From: an uncultured Alistipes sp.
GTDB lineage: Bacteria; Bacteroidota; Bacteroidia; Bacteroidales; Rikenellaceae
Direction of reading: 5' to 3'
Assembly: GCA_900769405.1 (NCBI GenBank)
Contig: CAAGGL010000031.1
Span: 124,001 to 188,000 of the forward strand
DNA: 64,000 nt
Shown: in pieces, positions 24,841 to 33,612 of the stretch
How positions within the stretch are numbered: the first letter of the stretch is position 1
Layout: each line of letters begins with the position of its first letter
Made by a program: the position numbers and the translations under genes
The notes under the pieces: model-generated
What the model saw: only the letters and a program-made list of their open reading frames with translations
Databases searched by the model: none
Told to the model about the DNA's origin: nothing

Positions 24841-25821
24841 TTAGAATCCAAAGTAGCAACTTATATATGCCGAGTAGCGGTTTTTCGCGCCATCGACCTT
24901 TGGCAGACTAACTCTGAAATTTGGGGCGATCTTCACATACTTACCCAACTTGAATTGCGCTCCCAGCATCGTCGCCTGCTCGTCGTTGGCAATATTCCAG
25001 CCGCCATTTGAATAGAGATCGTCGAATCGGGCATATAGGTCGGCAAATTTCGCAACCTTGACCGACGCAAATGCCGAATAGCCATATTGGTTGCGACCAT
25101 TCGTATAGGAGGCATTTTGCATAAGGTTGTACTCTGCGCCGATAGTGAAACTCTCGCTCTTGTAGCCCGCAAAAGCCGACAGATTGAAGATGTTTGCCGC
25201 ATCGTCAATGCCCTCGTTCAGACTTCCATAAAGGCGAATCTGAAAGCCCTTGACGGGTGTCAGCGTCACGCCCAAACCATAGTTGAGACCGTCGTTAATC
25301 TGGATTTTCTTGTAGCCCTCGCCATTTACGATGATCGCGTCTGCCGAGATCCAATCGGCAAATTTGTATGCCACCGACAGACCCAGGTCGGCACTGCTGC
25401 CAAACTTATACTGATCCTGAAACGACTTCATTATGTAGCGATAGCCCCAGAACTTATCTTGGAAACTGAACTGCGTGGTCGAGATCAGACCGCCATTCAG
25501 CGTCATATTGCCGCTCTTCCACGACACCATCGCATTCTTGATGTAGGCGATACGGTGATAGTCGTCCACGCTTTTCGATTGACCGATGTCCATCACGCCC
25601 TTCACCGAGAGTCCCTTCGTGAGCTGATATTCATAGCCCAGATAGCTGCGATCCAACTCGAAACCTCGGTCGTCGTTCTCGGCACCGAAACCTGTGTGGA
25701 AGTTGGCGAACACCTGCACGATCGCCTTGCCCTTCGGCTCTGACGGTTGGGGCTCCTGCGCCTGCGCGGCGATACCGATGAAGGTCAGAAAAAGAGTCGC
25801 TAAGATTAGTTTAGTTCTCAT
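24841..25821 (-). CDS. Porin-like outer-membrane beta-barrel
   Basis: This 326-residue protein has a signal peptide (1-21, IAAQAQ) and ends YISCYFGF, the terminal Phe of an outer-membrane barrel. Strands with alternating aromatic residues run throughout (IVQVFANFHTGFG, LSVKGVMDIGQ, NLSAFAGYKSESFTIGAEYN). The size and pattern resemble phosphate-selective or general porins of the O/P type in this phylum, but I cannot assign a family firmly. It lies downstream of the Na/Pi cotransporter gene on the same strand with a terminator between them, so it may supply phosphate to that transporter (inference from context). Confidence 0.7.
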   Translation of the reverse strand: MRTKLILATLFLTFIGIAAQAQEPQPSEPKGKAIVQVFANFHTGFGAENDDRGFELDRSYLGYEYQLTKGLSVKGVMDIGQSKSVDDYHRIAYIKNAMVSWKSGNMTLNGGLISTTQFSFQDKFWGYRYIMKSFQDQYKFGSSADLGLSVAYKFADWISADAIIVNGEGYKKIQINDGLNYGLGVTLTPVKGFQIRLYGSLNEGIDDAANIFNLSAFAGYKSESFTIGAEYNLMQNASYTNGRNQYGYSAFASVKVAKFADLYARFDDLYSNGGWNIANDEQATMLGAQFKLGKYVKIAPNFRVSLPKVDGAKNRYSAYISCYFGF

Positions 25822-25875
25822 CTGTTATAGATTGATTTGTTGGTAAACGTCACTCTGTTGTTTTACGGCCAAAAA

Positions 25876-25910
25876 CGTCGTACTACTCTTGTGCGAAGAA
25901 CAGTACGACG
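25876..25910 (-). terminator. Terminator of the Na/Pi cotransporter gene
   Basis: CGTCGTACT (25876-25884) and AGTACGACG (25902-25910) form a nine-pair stem. Reading leftward it is followed by TTTTTGG. Confidence 0.8.
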
Positions 25911-25965
25911 CTATTAGCTGTGTATGTCTATGCCGAGAGGTGTGATCTCGACAGCGTTTTCGGTA

Positions 25966-27702
25966 CTACTTATGAATAAATCCGCGCTCCAAATCCTGCG
26001 AAACGTTGATCATAAAGTCGCCCATATGCTCGAACTCGTTCATAATGTCCATATAATAGACACTCGTCTGGTAGTTCTTGCTGCCGTTGTCGATCTCCTC
26101 GACTGCCGCCTCTCTGTAATTGTTGCGGAGTGTGTTGATGTGCGCCTCGGCATTGTAAGCATTTGAAATCTCGACCAGAGTGCCCTTGTGCGCAGCATTC
26201 AGGTTCTCGATCATCACGTCGTAGGCCTCCAACACTGCGTCGGCCATCGTGTTGAGGTTCTTGATCGACTCGGCATCGAACTCCTTCTTGTGGATGTTCT
26301 TGCGCGACAAGATGCGGCTGATAGTCTCGCCCGAGTCACCCAACGACTCCAACTCGCCGATAATCTTGTACATTGCCTTGATCTTAATCGAGGTGCTCTC
26401 GCTGATCTCCTCGGCCGATACGCCATTGAGGAAGGTTGCGATCTCATACTCGATGCGGTCCGAAATCTCCTCGTACTTCACCAGCTTGCCACGTAACGTC
26501 TCGAAGTTATCCGAGTCGGTCTCGTTAATTGCCGACTGTGCATATACCGCACCGTTCTTCGAAATCTTGGCGAAGTGAATGATTTCGTCAAATGCCTGCT
26601 CGACACTCAGCTCGGGAGTAGCGAGGGGACCTGCCGAGATATATTTGAGTCTGAATACCTCCTTCTCCTGATTTTCGGGAGTGCGAATGATCCAGCTTAC
26701 AGCCTTGCTGATCAGGCTGGTGAACCACACCAAAACCAGAGTATTGGTCAGGTTGAACAGCGTGTGCAACATCGACAGACCATACAGCGCCGCAGTACCC
26801 TCGGCCGAAGTGGCCTCGGTTACAACAAAGCCCTCAGCCGCAGGATTGGGCAGACCGAACAGATGCTCGATGATCAAGCCGACCAATTTCAGGAACGGAG
26901 TGAACAGAATCAACGCCCAAATCACACCGAATACGTTGAATATGGTGTGCGACATTGCGGCGCGCTTTGCCTGAGTATTACCGACCGAAGCCGCGATATT
27001 AGCGGTGATAGTCGTACCGATGTTCTCGCCGAGCACCATTGCGCACGCCATATTGAACGGAATCCAACCCATACTCAACATAATCAGCGTGATAGCCATT
27101 GTTGCCGACGACGACTGCAATATCAGAGTCAAAATCGTACCGAAAGCGAGGAAGAGTAGCACCGAGCCAAAGCCGTGTGCCGACCACGTGCTAACAAACT
27201 CCAACACCTCGGGTGTCTGTCGAAGGTCGGGCACCGATTCCTTCATAAACGAAAGACCCAGGAACAGAAGGCTGAAACCTACGATCAGCTCGCCGATATT
27301 CTTACGCTTGTCCTTCTTCGAGTTCGAGAAGAGGAAGCCGAGCAACATCAGAGGAATTGCAAGGATCGAGATGTCGGCCTTGAAGCCCAGCCAAGCTACC
27401 ATCCAAGCCGTGATTGTGGTACCGATGTTGGCACCCATAATCACTCCGATAGCCTGCGTCAGTGTGAGCAGACCGGCGTTCACAAAACTAACCACCATTA
27501 CCGTGGTTGCCGACGACGACTGAATGATAGAAGTAACTCCTACACCTGTCAGTACACCTTTTAAGGGGTTTGAAGTCATTGCCGACAGGAAACCGCGCAA
27601 ACGCTCACCGGCAGCTTTCTGCAATCCCGAGCTCATCAGGTTCATTCCGTAGAGGAACATACCCAATGCTCCCAATAGTGTGAAGATTTGTAATATACCC
27701 AT
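25966..27702 (-). CDS. Na+/phosphate cotransporter (PNaS/NptA family) with PhoU-like domain
   Basis: This 578-residue protein has duplicated membrane halves, each with the family signature: IIQSSSATTVMVVSFVNAG (about 59) and LILQSSSATMAITLIML (about 195), plus GANIGTTITAW and GENIGTTITANIA. A cytoplasmic helical C-terminus (about 370-578) resembles PhoU, with repeated EISDRIEYEIATFL and EFEHMGDFMINVSQ helices. It should import phosphate with sodium. The PhoU part probably adjusts activity to phosphate status. Its promoter has an exact -7 box at 27734-27727. The neighbouring porin-like gene may provide outer-membrane passage. Confidence 0.92.
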   Translation of the reverse strand: MGILQIFTLLGALGMFLYGMNLMSSGLQKAAGERLRGFLSAMTSNPLKGVLTGVGVTSIIQSSSATTVMVVSFVNAGLLTLTQAIGVIMGANIGTTITAWMVAWLGFKADISILAIPLMLLGFLFSNSKKDKRKNIGELIVGFSLLFLGLSFMKESVPDLRQTPEVLEFVSTWSAHGFGSVLLFLAFGTILTLILQSSSATMAITLIMLSMGWIPFNMACAMVLGENIGTTITANIAASVGNTQAKRAAMSHTIFNVFGVIWALILFTPFLKLVGLIIEHLFGLPNPAAEGFVVTEATSAEGTAALYGLSMLHTLFNLTNTLVLVWFTSLISKAVSWIIRTPENQEKEVFRLKYISAGPLATPELSVEQAFDEIIHFAKISKNGAVYAQSAINETDSDNFETLRGKLVKYEEISDRIEYEIATFLNGVSAEEISESTSIKIKAMYKIIGELESLGDSGETISRILSRKNIHKKEFDAESIKNLNTMADAVLEAYDVMIENLNAAHKGTLVEISNAYNAEAHINTLRNNYREAAVEEIDNGSKNYQTSVYYMDIMNEFEHMGDFMINVSQDLERGFIHK

Positions 27703-27726
27703 AGTATTTTCTTGATTATTCGGTCA

Positions 27727-27734
27727 CAAAGATA
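27727..27734 (-). promoter_or_regulatory. -7 element of the Na/Pi cotransporter gene
   Basis: The minus strand reads TATCTTTG, an exact -7 match 25 bases before the ATG at 27702. The -33 box is unclear. Confidence 0.55.
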
Positions 27735-27877
27735 TTATAAAAAATTGTTCCATAAATACATCGAGAGGCACTTCGATTCGACTAAAAGTCGAAAACTTTC
27801 GTATATATAGAATACTTTTTACCTCTTTGCAGTATAATGGAACACTCTTATAATTCGAATCGACTTGTTCTGCGGGC

Positions 27878-28870
27878 CTACTTGTGCAACGCCTCCCAAA
27901 GCATATCTTTGAGCTGCTGAATGTTCAGACCCGTCACTGACGAGATCATCACCGTAGGCAGACCCTCGGGCAGATGAGCACGCATCTCGGCCATCAGCTC
28001 CTCGTCGAGCATATCGCACTTGGTGATTGCCAGCAGACGCTGCTTGTCGAGCAACTCGGGGTTATACTGCGTCAGCTCGCCGAGCAGCACCTCGTAATCC
28101 TTCTGAATGTCGTCGCTATCGGCCGGAATCATAAACAACAGCACCGAGTTACGCTCGATGTGGCGCAAGAATCGCGTACCGAGGCCTCGACCCTCGTGCG
28201 CGCCCTCGATGATACCCGGAATGTCGGCCATCACGAACGAATGGTTGTCGCGACAAGCTACGATACCCAGGTTGGGTTCGAGCGTGGTGAAGGCATAGTT
28301 TGCGATCTTGGGCTTTGCCGCCGAAACCACCGACAGCAGGGTCGATTTACCTGCATTGGGGAAACCCACCAAACCAACATCGGCCAGCACCTTCAACTCC
28401 AAGATGAAAGCGCCCTCGGCACCCTCCTCACCGGGCTGTGCATAGCGCGGAGCTTGGTTTGTTGCGGTCTTGAAGTGCCAGTTGCCCAGACCTCCGCGAC
28501 CACCTTTGAGCAGAACGAGCTGCTCGCCGTCGTCGGTCACCTCGCCAACGATCTCGCCCGTCTCGGCATCGCGGGCAACAGTACCCAGCGGCACACGCAC
28601 GATGATGTCCTGCGCGTCCTTACCCGACGAGCGGGCCCCCGAGCCGCACTGACCATCTTCGGCGAAGATATGTCGCTGATATTTAAGGTGAATGAGTGTC
28701 CAATATTGGCTATCGCCCTGCAAGATGATGCTACCACCCTTACCGCCATCACCGCCATCGGGACCACCGAAAGCGACGAATTTTTCACGACGGAAGTGAG
28801 CCGATCCTGCACCACCGTGTCCCGAACGGGCAAATATCTTGACGTAATCCACAAAGTTCGACGAAGCCAT
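27878..28870 (-). CDS. obg: Obg GTPase (ribosome assembly)
   Basis: This 330-residue protein begins with the Gly-rich Obg domain (1-158; [13 protein letters not shown], then KGGRGGLGN). The GTPase domain follows with the P-loop GFPNAGKST, switch [18 protein letters not shown] and the specificity motif TKCD. Obg binds the 50S subunit and monitors late assembly. No extra C-terminal OCT domain is present, as in other Bacteroidota. A -7 box TACCTTTG lies at 28933-28926. Confidence 0.95.
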   Translation of the reverse strand: MASSNFVDYVKIFARSGHGGAGSAHFRREKFVAFGGPDGGDGGKGGSIILQGDSQYWTLIHLKYQRHIFAEDGQCGSGARSSGKDAQDIIVRVPLGTVARDAETGEIVGEVTDDGEQLVLLKGGRGGLGNWHFKTATNQAPRYAQPGEEGAEGAFILELKVLADVGLVGFPNAGKSTLLSVVSAAKPKIANYAFTTLEPNLGIVACRDNHSFVMADIPGIIEGAHEGRGLGTRFLRHIERNSVLLFMIPADSDDIQKDYEVLLGELTQYNPELLDKQRLLAITKCDMLDEELMAEMRAHLPEGLPTVMISSVTGLNIQQLKDMLWEALHK

Positions 28871-28925
28871 AATGCTGAGTATGTGTTTATTTAGTTAAAT
28901 CGTGTAAATACTTTTTTTCTGCCCG

Positions 28926-28933
28926 CAAAGGTA
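28926..28933 (-). promoter_or_regulatory. -7 element of obg
   Basis: The minus strand reads TACCTTTG, matching TAnnTTTG, 56 bases before the obg ATG at 28870. The same TACCTTTG occurs in the promoter of the upstream phosphoethanolamine transferase gene. Confidence 0.5.
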
Positions 28934-28957
28934 CGCAAATTTATTTATACATAAAAA

Positions 28958-28990
28958 TTGGGTACTCTATTTAGTTGAAAGAGTACCCAA
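28958..28990 (-). terminator. Terminator of the phosphoethanolamine transferase gene
   Basis: TTGGGTACTCT (28958-28968) and AGAGTACCCAA (28980-28990) form a perfect eleven-pair stem. Reading leftward it is followed by TTTTTATG. Confidence 0.85.
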
Positions 28991-28997
28991 ACATCAT

Positions 28998-30656
28998 TTA
29001 TTTAATAGCGTCGTAGTCAATAGAATTTAGGACTATTCGATGACGGGTTGTATCGTATTGATCACTGATAAAACTACGGCTGTAATCAAGCCACTCTGTT
29101 CGAATGTCAGCTAAATCCAATAAAAAGTGTCCGATGTCGTTGGTTGTAATGGGGAAATTGATTGCTCGTTTGATCCTCTCCATTTTGTCAGGATAATTTT
29201 GTTGATATTTATCCGATGCCCATATCATAAACGGAACTTTAATCTGTAAATCTATATTTGGAGAGTGAGCTGCATTGCCGTGTCCCATATAATCACGACA
29301 CTCGAAAACCTCCTCGCCGTGGTCTGAGAAGTAGATTAAAATACAATTTTTATCTTCGTGTTTCTTGATTATTTGATCGATTACATAATCGTTGTATAAT
29401 GTGGCATTATCATAGTGTGCGATAAATTCACGTTGTCGATCAGTATATTTACTTTTGTCGTAATCATCAGCAGTGAAATGTTTAAACTCTTTGGGATAGC
29501 GATCTTCGTAGCCATAATGCTGTCCCATTAGGTGTATAATACATAGCGAATTGCTGTCTACGGGATTCATTGCAGCAACAAGATTTCCATCAAATGCATA
29601 ACCATTTGCATTACGAGCAGAAAACATAGCATTAGAAATATCTGCATTAGTTAAGAAAGTCTGTTCTCCTTGATTAACGAAATACTGATTATCATATAAG
29701 ACAGATTGGTATCCAGCTGCTTTGAAACACGCTGGAAAAAGAGGATACCTACCAAAATCAGTTTCTGTATCAGATAATGAAAATACAGACTTCATAACAG
29801 GATGAGTGTGATCACTCACTGATACTACATCATTAAATATTATAAGGTCACCAGCAGAAAATCTTTTATCTAAATTTTTATTAGTTTTGTACAGATACCC
29901 ATATAGAGAAGAGTGCTGGCTGCTAAATGATTCTCCTATTACAACAATAATAGTAGGTGATTGTTGCATTGAATTGGAGTTTATAGCTGAAATATTTTTA
30001 CAAATATCGAGAACTTCAAGACTTGAAAGTTTTCTATGCTTTGAAACCATAAATGAATGGGCAGAACGAGTAATACTACTATATTGAGGAATAGCTTTTC
30101 CTTGTTTATAAAGTACGAAATTAAATGCTCCATAGCCTAAATAAAGAAATCCACATATGGAAAAACACAATAATGTGATTCGCAAGATGTTGTAGCGTGA
30201 TATTATTTTGGATAAATAATAGATAATTAGGTTAAAAGAAAATACTATTCCACAGCCTATTATTGCATTTGTAAGAGTTAAATACGTACTTAAAAATCCT
30301 TTGGTTTCATTAAGGTTAGTTTCTCGAAGAATATCAATAGTCTCAGGACATATTAATGTTTGAAAATTAAAAACAAGAAACCAATCGGTGATTAGTAAAA
30401 TATTTTGGACAATAATAAGTGCCCATAAAAATATTGATTTGATGTATTTGGGAAGAATATTATAGACAGCTAATTCTGCATAGGCAATGAAGGCGGACAA
30501 GAAAAATATTCCAACTATTGCCCCCAATTTTGTGTGCCATATCGTTACCGAGTAGTTTGAAATTAAGTTGAGTAATAGAATGTACAGATATAACGCAGGG
30601 TGAGCCGAAATAGGTGCGCAAATGACCTTTAAGATTTGCTCAACTTTAAGTGGCAA
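28998..30656 (-). CDS. Lipid A phosphoethanolamine transferase (EptA-like), 5' end out of frame with its likely ATG
   Basis: The 552-codon frame has five N-terminal membrane helices (about 20-200) and a C-terminal alkaline-phosphatase-fold domain. The motif VVIGESFSSQHSSLYGY supplies a metal ligand, VSDHTHPVMKS the acceptor threonine region, and YFSDHGEEVFECRDYMGHGN the second metal site. The family moves phosphoethanolamine from phosphatidylethanolamine to lipid A, lowering its negative charge. The visible frame opens only with a TTG at 30656. The best ATG, at 30696, sits about 30 bases behind a consensus promoter but is one base out of frame because of a 9-G tract. The gene is far more AT-rich than its neighbours, suggesting lateral acquisition. 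Either the gene is phase-variable, or it uses the TTG, or the tract length is a sequencing error. Confidence 0.85.
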   Translation of the reverse strand: MPLKVEQILKVICAPISAHPALYLYILLLNLISNYSVTIWHTKLGAIVGIFFLSAFIAYAELAVYNILPKYIKSIFLWALIIVQNILLITDWFLVFNFQTLICPETIDILRETNLNETKGFLSTYLTLTNAIIGCGIVFSFNLIIYYLSKIISRYNILRITLLCFSICGFLYLGYGAFNFVLYKQGKAIPQYSSITRSAHSFMVSKHRKLSSLEVLDICKNISAINSNSMQQSPTIIVVIGESFSSQHSSLYGYLYKTNKNLDKRFSAGDLIIFNDVVSVSDHTHPVMKSVFSLSDTETDFGRYPLFPACFKAAGYQSVLYDNQYFVNQGEQTFLTNADISNAMFSARNANGYAFDGNLVAAMNPVDSNSLCIIHLMGQHYGYEDRYPKEFKHFTADDYDKSKYTDRQREFIAHYDNATLYNDYVIDQIIKKHEDKNCILIYFSDHGEEVFECRDYMGHGNAAHSPNIDLQIKVPFMIWASDKYQQNYPDKMERIKRAINFPITTNDIGHFLLDLADIRTEWLDYSRSFISDQYDTTRHRIVLNSIDYDAIK

Positions 30657-30659
30657 ATA

Positions 30660-30668
30660 CCCCCCCCC
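30660..30668 (-). repeat. Poly-G9 tract at the 5' end of the phosphoethanolamine transferase gene
   Basis: Nine cytosines on the plus strand (G9 on the coding strand) lie between the ATG at 30696 and the body of the gene. With nine G the ATG frame stops after 16 codons at a TAA. With eight G it reads MKINRLPAIRGGYLPLKV and enters the transferase frame. Confidence 0.9.
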
Positions 30669-30731
30669 TTATGGCGGGTAATCGATTGATTTTCATATGT
30701 TTACTATTAGCTGTATGGGTTTTGGTTACTA

Positions 30732-30763
30732 CAAAGGTACGCAAATAAATTGATATGCACAAA
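30732..30763 (-). promoter_or_regulatory. Promoter of the phosphoethanolamine transferase gene
   Basis: On the minus strand TTTG (30763-30760) is followed after 20 bases by TACCTTTG (30739-30732), an exact consensus. The leader to the ATG at 30696 would be about 30 bases, which favours that ATG as the natural start. Confidence 0.8.
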
Positions 30764-30768
30764 ACAAA

Positions 30769-30797
30769 CGTTCCGCCTTCACGCAGAAGACGGAACG
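30769..30797 (-). terminator. Terminator of ald
   Basis: CGTTCCG (30769-30775) pairs with CGGAACG (30791-30797), with an inner CTTC/GAAG pairing. Reading leftward the stem is followed by TTTGTTTT. It overlaps the -33 region of the next promoter. Confidence 0.7.
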
Positions 30798-30823
30798 GTT
30801 GAGTGAGTTAGATAATTTCTCGA

Positions 30824-31930
30824 TTAGAATTCCAGCGGAGTGTACTCCAAACCCCAAGCCTCGGCAACGCTCTTATAAACAACCTTGCCACCGATGATGT
30901 TCAGACCCTTCTTCAACTCCTTGTTCTCGCGGCAAGCCTTCTCCCAGCCCTTGTTTGCCAGCTGCAATGCGTAGGGCAGAGTAGCGTTGGTCAGTGCCAG
31001 AGTCGAGGTGTAGGGTACTGCACCGGGGATGTTAGCCACGCAGTAGTGCAGAATGCCGTCAACGTAGTAAACGGGATCCTCGTGAGTAGTGGGGTGCGAG
31101 GTCTCGAAGCAACCACCCTGGTCGATCGCAACGTCCACCATTACGGTACCCGGCTGCATATCCTTCAACATATCGCGGGTAACGAGCTTGGGAGCCTTAG
31201 CACCGGGGATCAGTACCGAACCGATAACCAGATCGGCACGCTTCAACTCCTCGCGGATATTGTACTCCGACGACATCAGCGTCTTCACGTTCTTGGGCAT
31301 TACGTCAGCCAGATAGGTCAGACGGCGCAGCGAGATATCGCAGATGGTAACGTCAGCACCTGTACCGGCAGCGGTGCGAGCAGCAGCAGTACCTACCACA
31401 CCGGCACCGATAACGAATACGCGAGCAGGCTTCACACCCGGTACACCACCGAGCAGAATACCCTTACCGCCACGCGGTTTTTCGAGGAAGTAACGACCCT
31501 CCTGAGTTGACATACGACCAGCCACCTCCGACATCGGGATCAGCAGGGGCAGCGAGCGGTCGTCGCGCTCAACGGTTTCGTAAGCGATACAGATAGCGCC
31601 GCTCTCGACCATAGCCTTGGTCAGGGGTTCGCTACTTGCGAAGTGGAAATATGTAAATACGACCTGATCTTTTTTAATCAGACCATATTCGGGAGCGATA
31701 GGCTCTTTTACTTTGATGATCATTTCGGCGATTGCATATACTTCCTCGATAGTGGGGAGGATCTTAGCGCCTACCTTTTCGTATTCGCTGTCGGGGAAAC
31801 CGCTGTTTACACCTGCGGTAGCCTGAACATAGACAGTGTGGCCGTGCTTAACAAATTCCTGCGCACCGGCGGGAGTCAAACCAACGCGATTTTCGTTGTT
31901 TTTGATCTCTTTGGGAACACCAATAATCAT
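30824..31930 (-). CDS. ald: Alanine dehydrogenase
   Basis: This 368-residue protein has the family length. It begins [20 protein letters not shown], has Lys75 (KVKEP) and His96 (YFHF) at the standard catalytic positions, a Rossmann motif [12 protein letters not shown], and the closing segment [20 protein letters not shown]. It interconverts L-alanine with pyruvate, ammonia and NADH. It is monocistronic, with a leader of about 100 bases behind a near-consensus promoter and a hairpin terminator at 30769-30797. Confidence 0.95.
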   Translation of the reverse strand: MIIGVPKEIKNNENRVGLTPAGAQEFVKHGHTVYVQATAGVNSGFPDSEYEKVGAKILPTIEEVYAIAEMIIKVKEPIAPEYGLIKKDQVVFTYFHFASSEPLTKAMVESGAICIAYETVERDDRSLPLLIPMSEVAGRMSTQEGRYFLEKPRGGKGILLGGVPGVKPARVFVIGAGVVGTAAARTAAGTGADVTICDISLRRLTYLADVMPKNVKTLMSSEYNIREELKRADLVIGSVLIPGAKAPKLVTRDMLKDMQPGTVMVDVAIDQGGCFETSHPTTHEDPVYYVDGILHYCVANIPGAVPYTSTLALTNATLPYALQLANKGWEKACRENKELKKGLNIIGGKVVYKSVAEAWGLEYTPLEF

Positions 31931-32243
31931 AGTTTTAGAAGTTTTTGAGTAGGTTATTTTATTGTTTGTTTTTTGGTTTTCGCGCGTGTTTTGTTGATCG
32001 CGTGGACTCGCTGAAAGGTTATTTTCAGTTTGCCGACCTCAAATTTCGAAAAAAAAGAGCAGAAAAGCAATAGTTTGGCGCTATTTTTTTCGTTTGATTG
32101 CTGATTTTTATTTCGGATTTGCACAATCGCGAATTGTACCACGCCGTTTTTCGGCGTGTCATCATTGGCGTGTCGCCCTTTGGGCGAGCCCCCCACCCGC
32201 CAATGATGAGCCTAAATCGCACTAAATAATAATCGAAAACAAA
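31931..32243. other. Gene-free interval between ald and serB
   Basis: The interval is T-rich on the plus strand near ald. It holds a near-consensus promoter for ald (TTG at 32070-32068, 20-base spacer, GAAATTTG at 32047-32040; one mismatch), a small hairpin CACGCCG-CGGCGTG (32140-32158), and the second copy of the palindromic element (32159-32209). I see no coding sequence in it. Confidence 0.6.
32159..32209. repeat. Interspersed palindromic element, copy 2 (inverted relative to copy 1)
   Basis: The arms TCATCATTGGCG (32159-32170) and CGCCAATGATGA (32198-32209) enclose TCGCCC-TTT-GGGCGA (32173-32187) and a CCCCCCAC bulge. Read on the minus strand it matches the copy at 8825-8875 almost base for base, including compensatory changes in the inner stem (GGCC/GGCC there, GCCC/GGGC here). 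Confidence 0.85.
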
Positions 32244-32272
32244 AAGCCGCACTCCGTTTCGGGGTGCGGCTT
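32244..32272 (-). terminator. Terminator of serB
   Basis: AAGCCGCAC (32244-32252) and GTGCGGCTT (32264-32272) form the stem. Reading leftward it is followed by TTTGTTTTCG. Confidence 0.85.
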
Positions 32273-32295
32273 GAAATATATTTGAACGTGTGTGT

Positions 32296-33513
32296 CTATT
32301 CGATCTGCGAATCCTTCAAACCGAGGAAGTAGAGCACGCCGTCGATACCGATCGACGAGATCGACTGACGAGCCGTTGCCTTAACCTTCGGCTTGGCGTG
32401 GAAGGCGATACCCAAACCCGCAGTACCCAACATCGGCAGGTCGTTTGCGCCGTCACCGACAGCCACCGCCTGAGCGATGTTGATACCCTCGAATTGGCAC
32501 AGCAGACGCAGCAACTCGGCCTTGCGTTTGCCATCGACCACATCGCCCACGTAGCGACCTGTCAGCTTGCCGTTCTCGATATCCAACTCGTTGGCATACA
32601 TATAATCGAATCCGAAGCGCTGTTTGAGATAGTTACCGAAGTAGGTAAAACCACCCGACAGAATCGCCGTCTTATAGCCCACGCGCTTCAAAATGGTCAT
32701 CATTCGCTCCAAACCCTCGGTAATGGGCAGGTTCACTGCGATATCCTCCATCACGCTCTCGTCCAAGCCTTTGAGCAGGGCAACACGCTGAGTGAAGCTT
32801 TCGCGGAAGTCGATCTCGCCACGCATCGCGCTCTCGGTAATGGCGCGCACCTGCTCGCCCACGCCTGCGCGATCGGCCAGCTCGTCGATAACCTCGGTCT
32901 GAATCAGCGTCGAGTCCATATCGAAGCAGATCAGACGGCGCGAACGGCGGTAGATATCGTCGCGCTGGAACGAAACATCAACGCCAAAATCGTTCGACAT
33001 CTGCATCAGCTGCGACTGCATCGCGTCACGATCCTCGACCGTACCGCGCACCGAAAGTTCGATACACGACTTCGGGGTACGAGCGTCGGGTTCGAGGGGC
33101 ACGCGACCCGTCAAGCGGCGAATAGCGTCGATATTGAGTTTCTGCTGCGTCACGATTTTGGTCGCCTCGGCAATCTGGCGTGCCGTAACCTCGCGACCGA
33201 GCAGAGTGATGATGTTGCGGTTTTTGCCCTGACGAGCCACCCACTGAGCGTAGTGCTCCTCATCGACGGGGCTGAAACGGATATTGATATCCAGCTCGTA
33301 GGCTTTGAGCAGCAGATCCTTCATAATCTCGCCCGAGTGGTCGGCTGTGGTCTTGAACAAGATACCGAGCGAGAGGGTCTGATGAATGTTTGCCTGGCCG
33401 ATGTCGAGGATATAGGCGTCGTGGCGCGCCAAGATGTCGGTAAGCGAAGAGGTCACACCGGGTTTATCGATACCCGAGATGTTGATTTGGATGATTTCTG
33501 CCTGTTGCTCCAT
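32296..33513 (-). CDS. serB: Phosphoserine phosphatase with N-terminal ACT domains
   Basis: This 405-residue protein starts with tandem ACT-like regulatory domains (about 5-85 and 100-180; INISGIDKPGVTSSL opens the first). The HAD phosphatase domain follows: FDMDSTLI (nucleophile Asp198, acid Asp200), SGGFTYF and GDGANDLPML. It dephosphorylates phosphoserine, the last step of serine synthesis; the ACT domains suggest amino-acid feedback. The ATG at 33513 (MEQQAEII) is chosen over one 33 bases upstream, because that lies at the promoter. Confidence 0.93.
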   Translation of the reverse strand: MEQQAEIIQINISGIDKPGVTSSLTDILARHDAYILDIGQANIHQTLSLGILFKTTADHSGEIMKDLLLKAYELDINIRFSPVDEEHYAQWVARQGKNRNIITLLGREVTARQIAEATKIVTQQKLNIDAIRRLTGRVPLEPDARTPKSCIELSVRGTVEDRDAMQSQLMQMSNDFGVDVSFQRDDIYRRSRRLICFDMDSTLIQTEVIDELADRAGVGEQVRAITESAMRGEIDFRESFTQRVALLKGLDESVMEDIAVNLPITEGLERMMTILKRVGYKTAILSGGFTYFGNYLKQRFGFDYMYANELDIENGKLTGRYVGDVVDGKRKAELLRLLCQFEGINIAQAVAVGDGANDLPMLGTAGLGIAFHAKPKVKATARQSISSIGIDGVLYFLGLKDSQIE

Positions 33514-33543
33514 AATGATTGGTAAATTTTTCTTATCGAATTT

Positions 33544-33574
33544 CAAAGTTACGGATAATTCACTACTTTTGCAA
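33544..33574. promoter_or_regulatory. Overlapping divergent promoters of serB and mscS
   Basis: Leftward, TTG (33574-33572) is followed after 20 bases by TAACTTTG (33551-33544), serving serB. Rightward, TACTTTTG at 33564-33571 matches a -7 box for the MscS gene starting at 33613. The two overlap, so polymerases could interfere with each other. Confidence 0.6.
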
Positions 33575-33612
33575 CCCTCGAAACAGAAATTTAACTAAAC
33601 AATTACGAAATT

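Noticed and set aside
27703..27877. Possible small RNA in the gap between the Na/Pi gene and obg
   Set aside because: The plus strand shows only a poor promoter match (CTCTTTG) and no terminator hairpin, so there is no support.
28998..30656. Treating the transferase as a dead pseudogene
   Set aside because: Apart from the 5' frame question the reading frame is intact, all metal-site motifs are present, and promoter and terminator are good, so a reversible or alternative-start explanation is better.
31954..32196. Small frame beginning MGGSPKGRHANDD upstream of ald
   Set aside because: The distinctive peptide comes from the palindromic element, and a similar GGSAKGRPAND string appears at the other copy in a different frame context. 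Neither has a good start or coding character.
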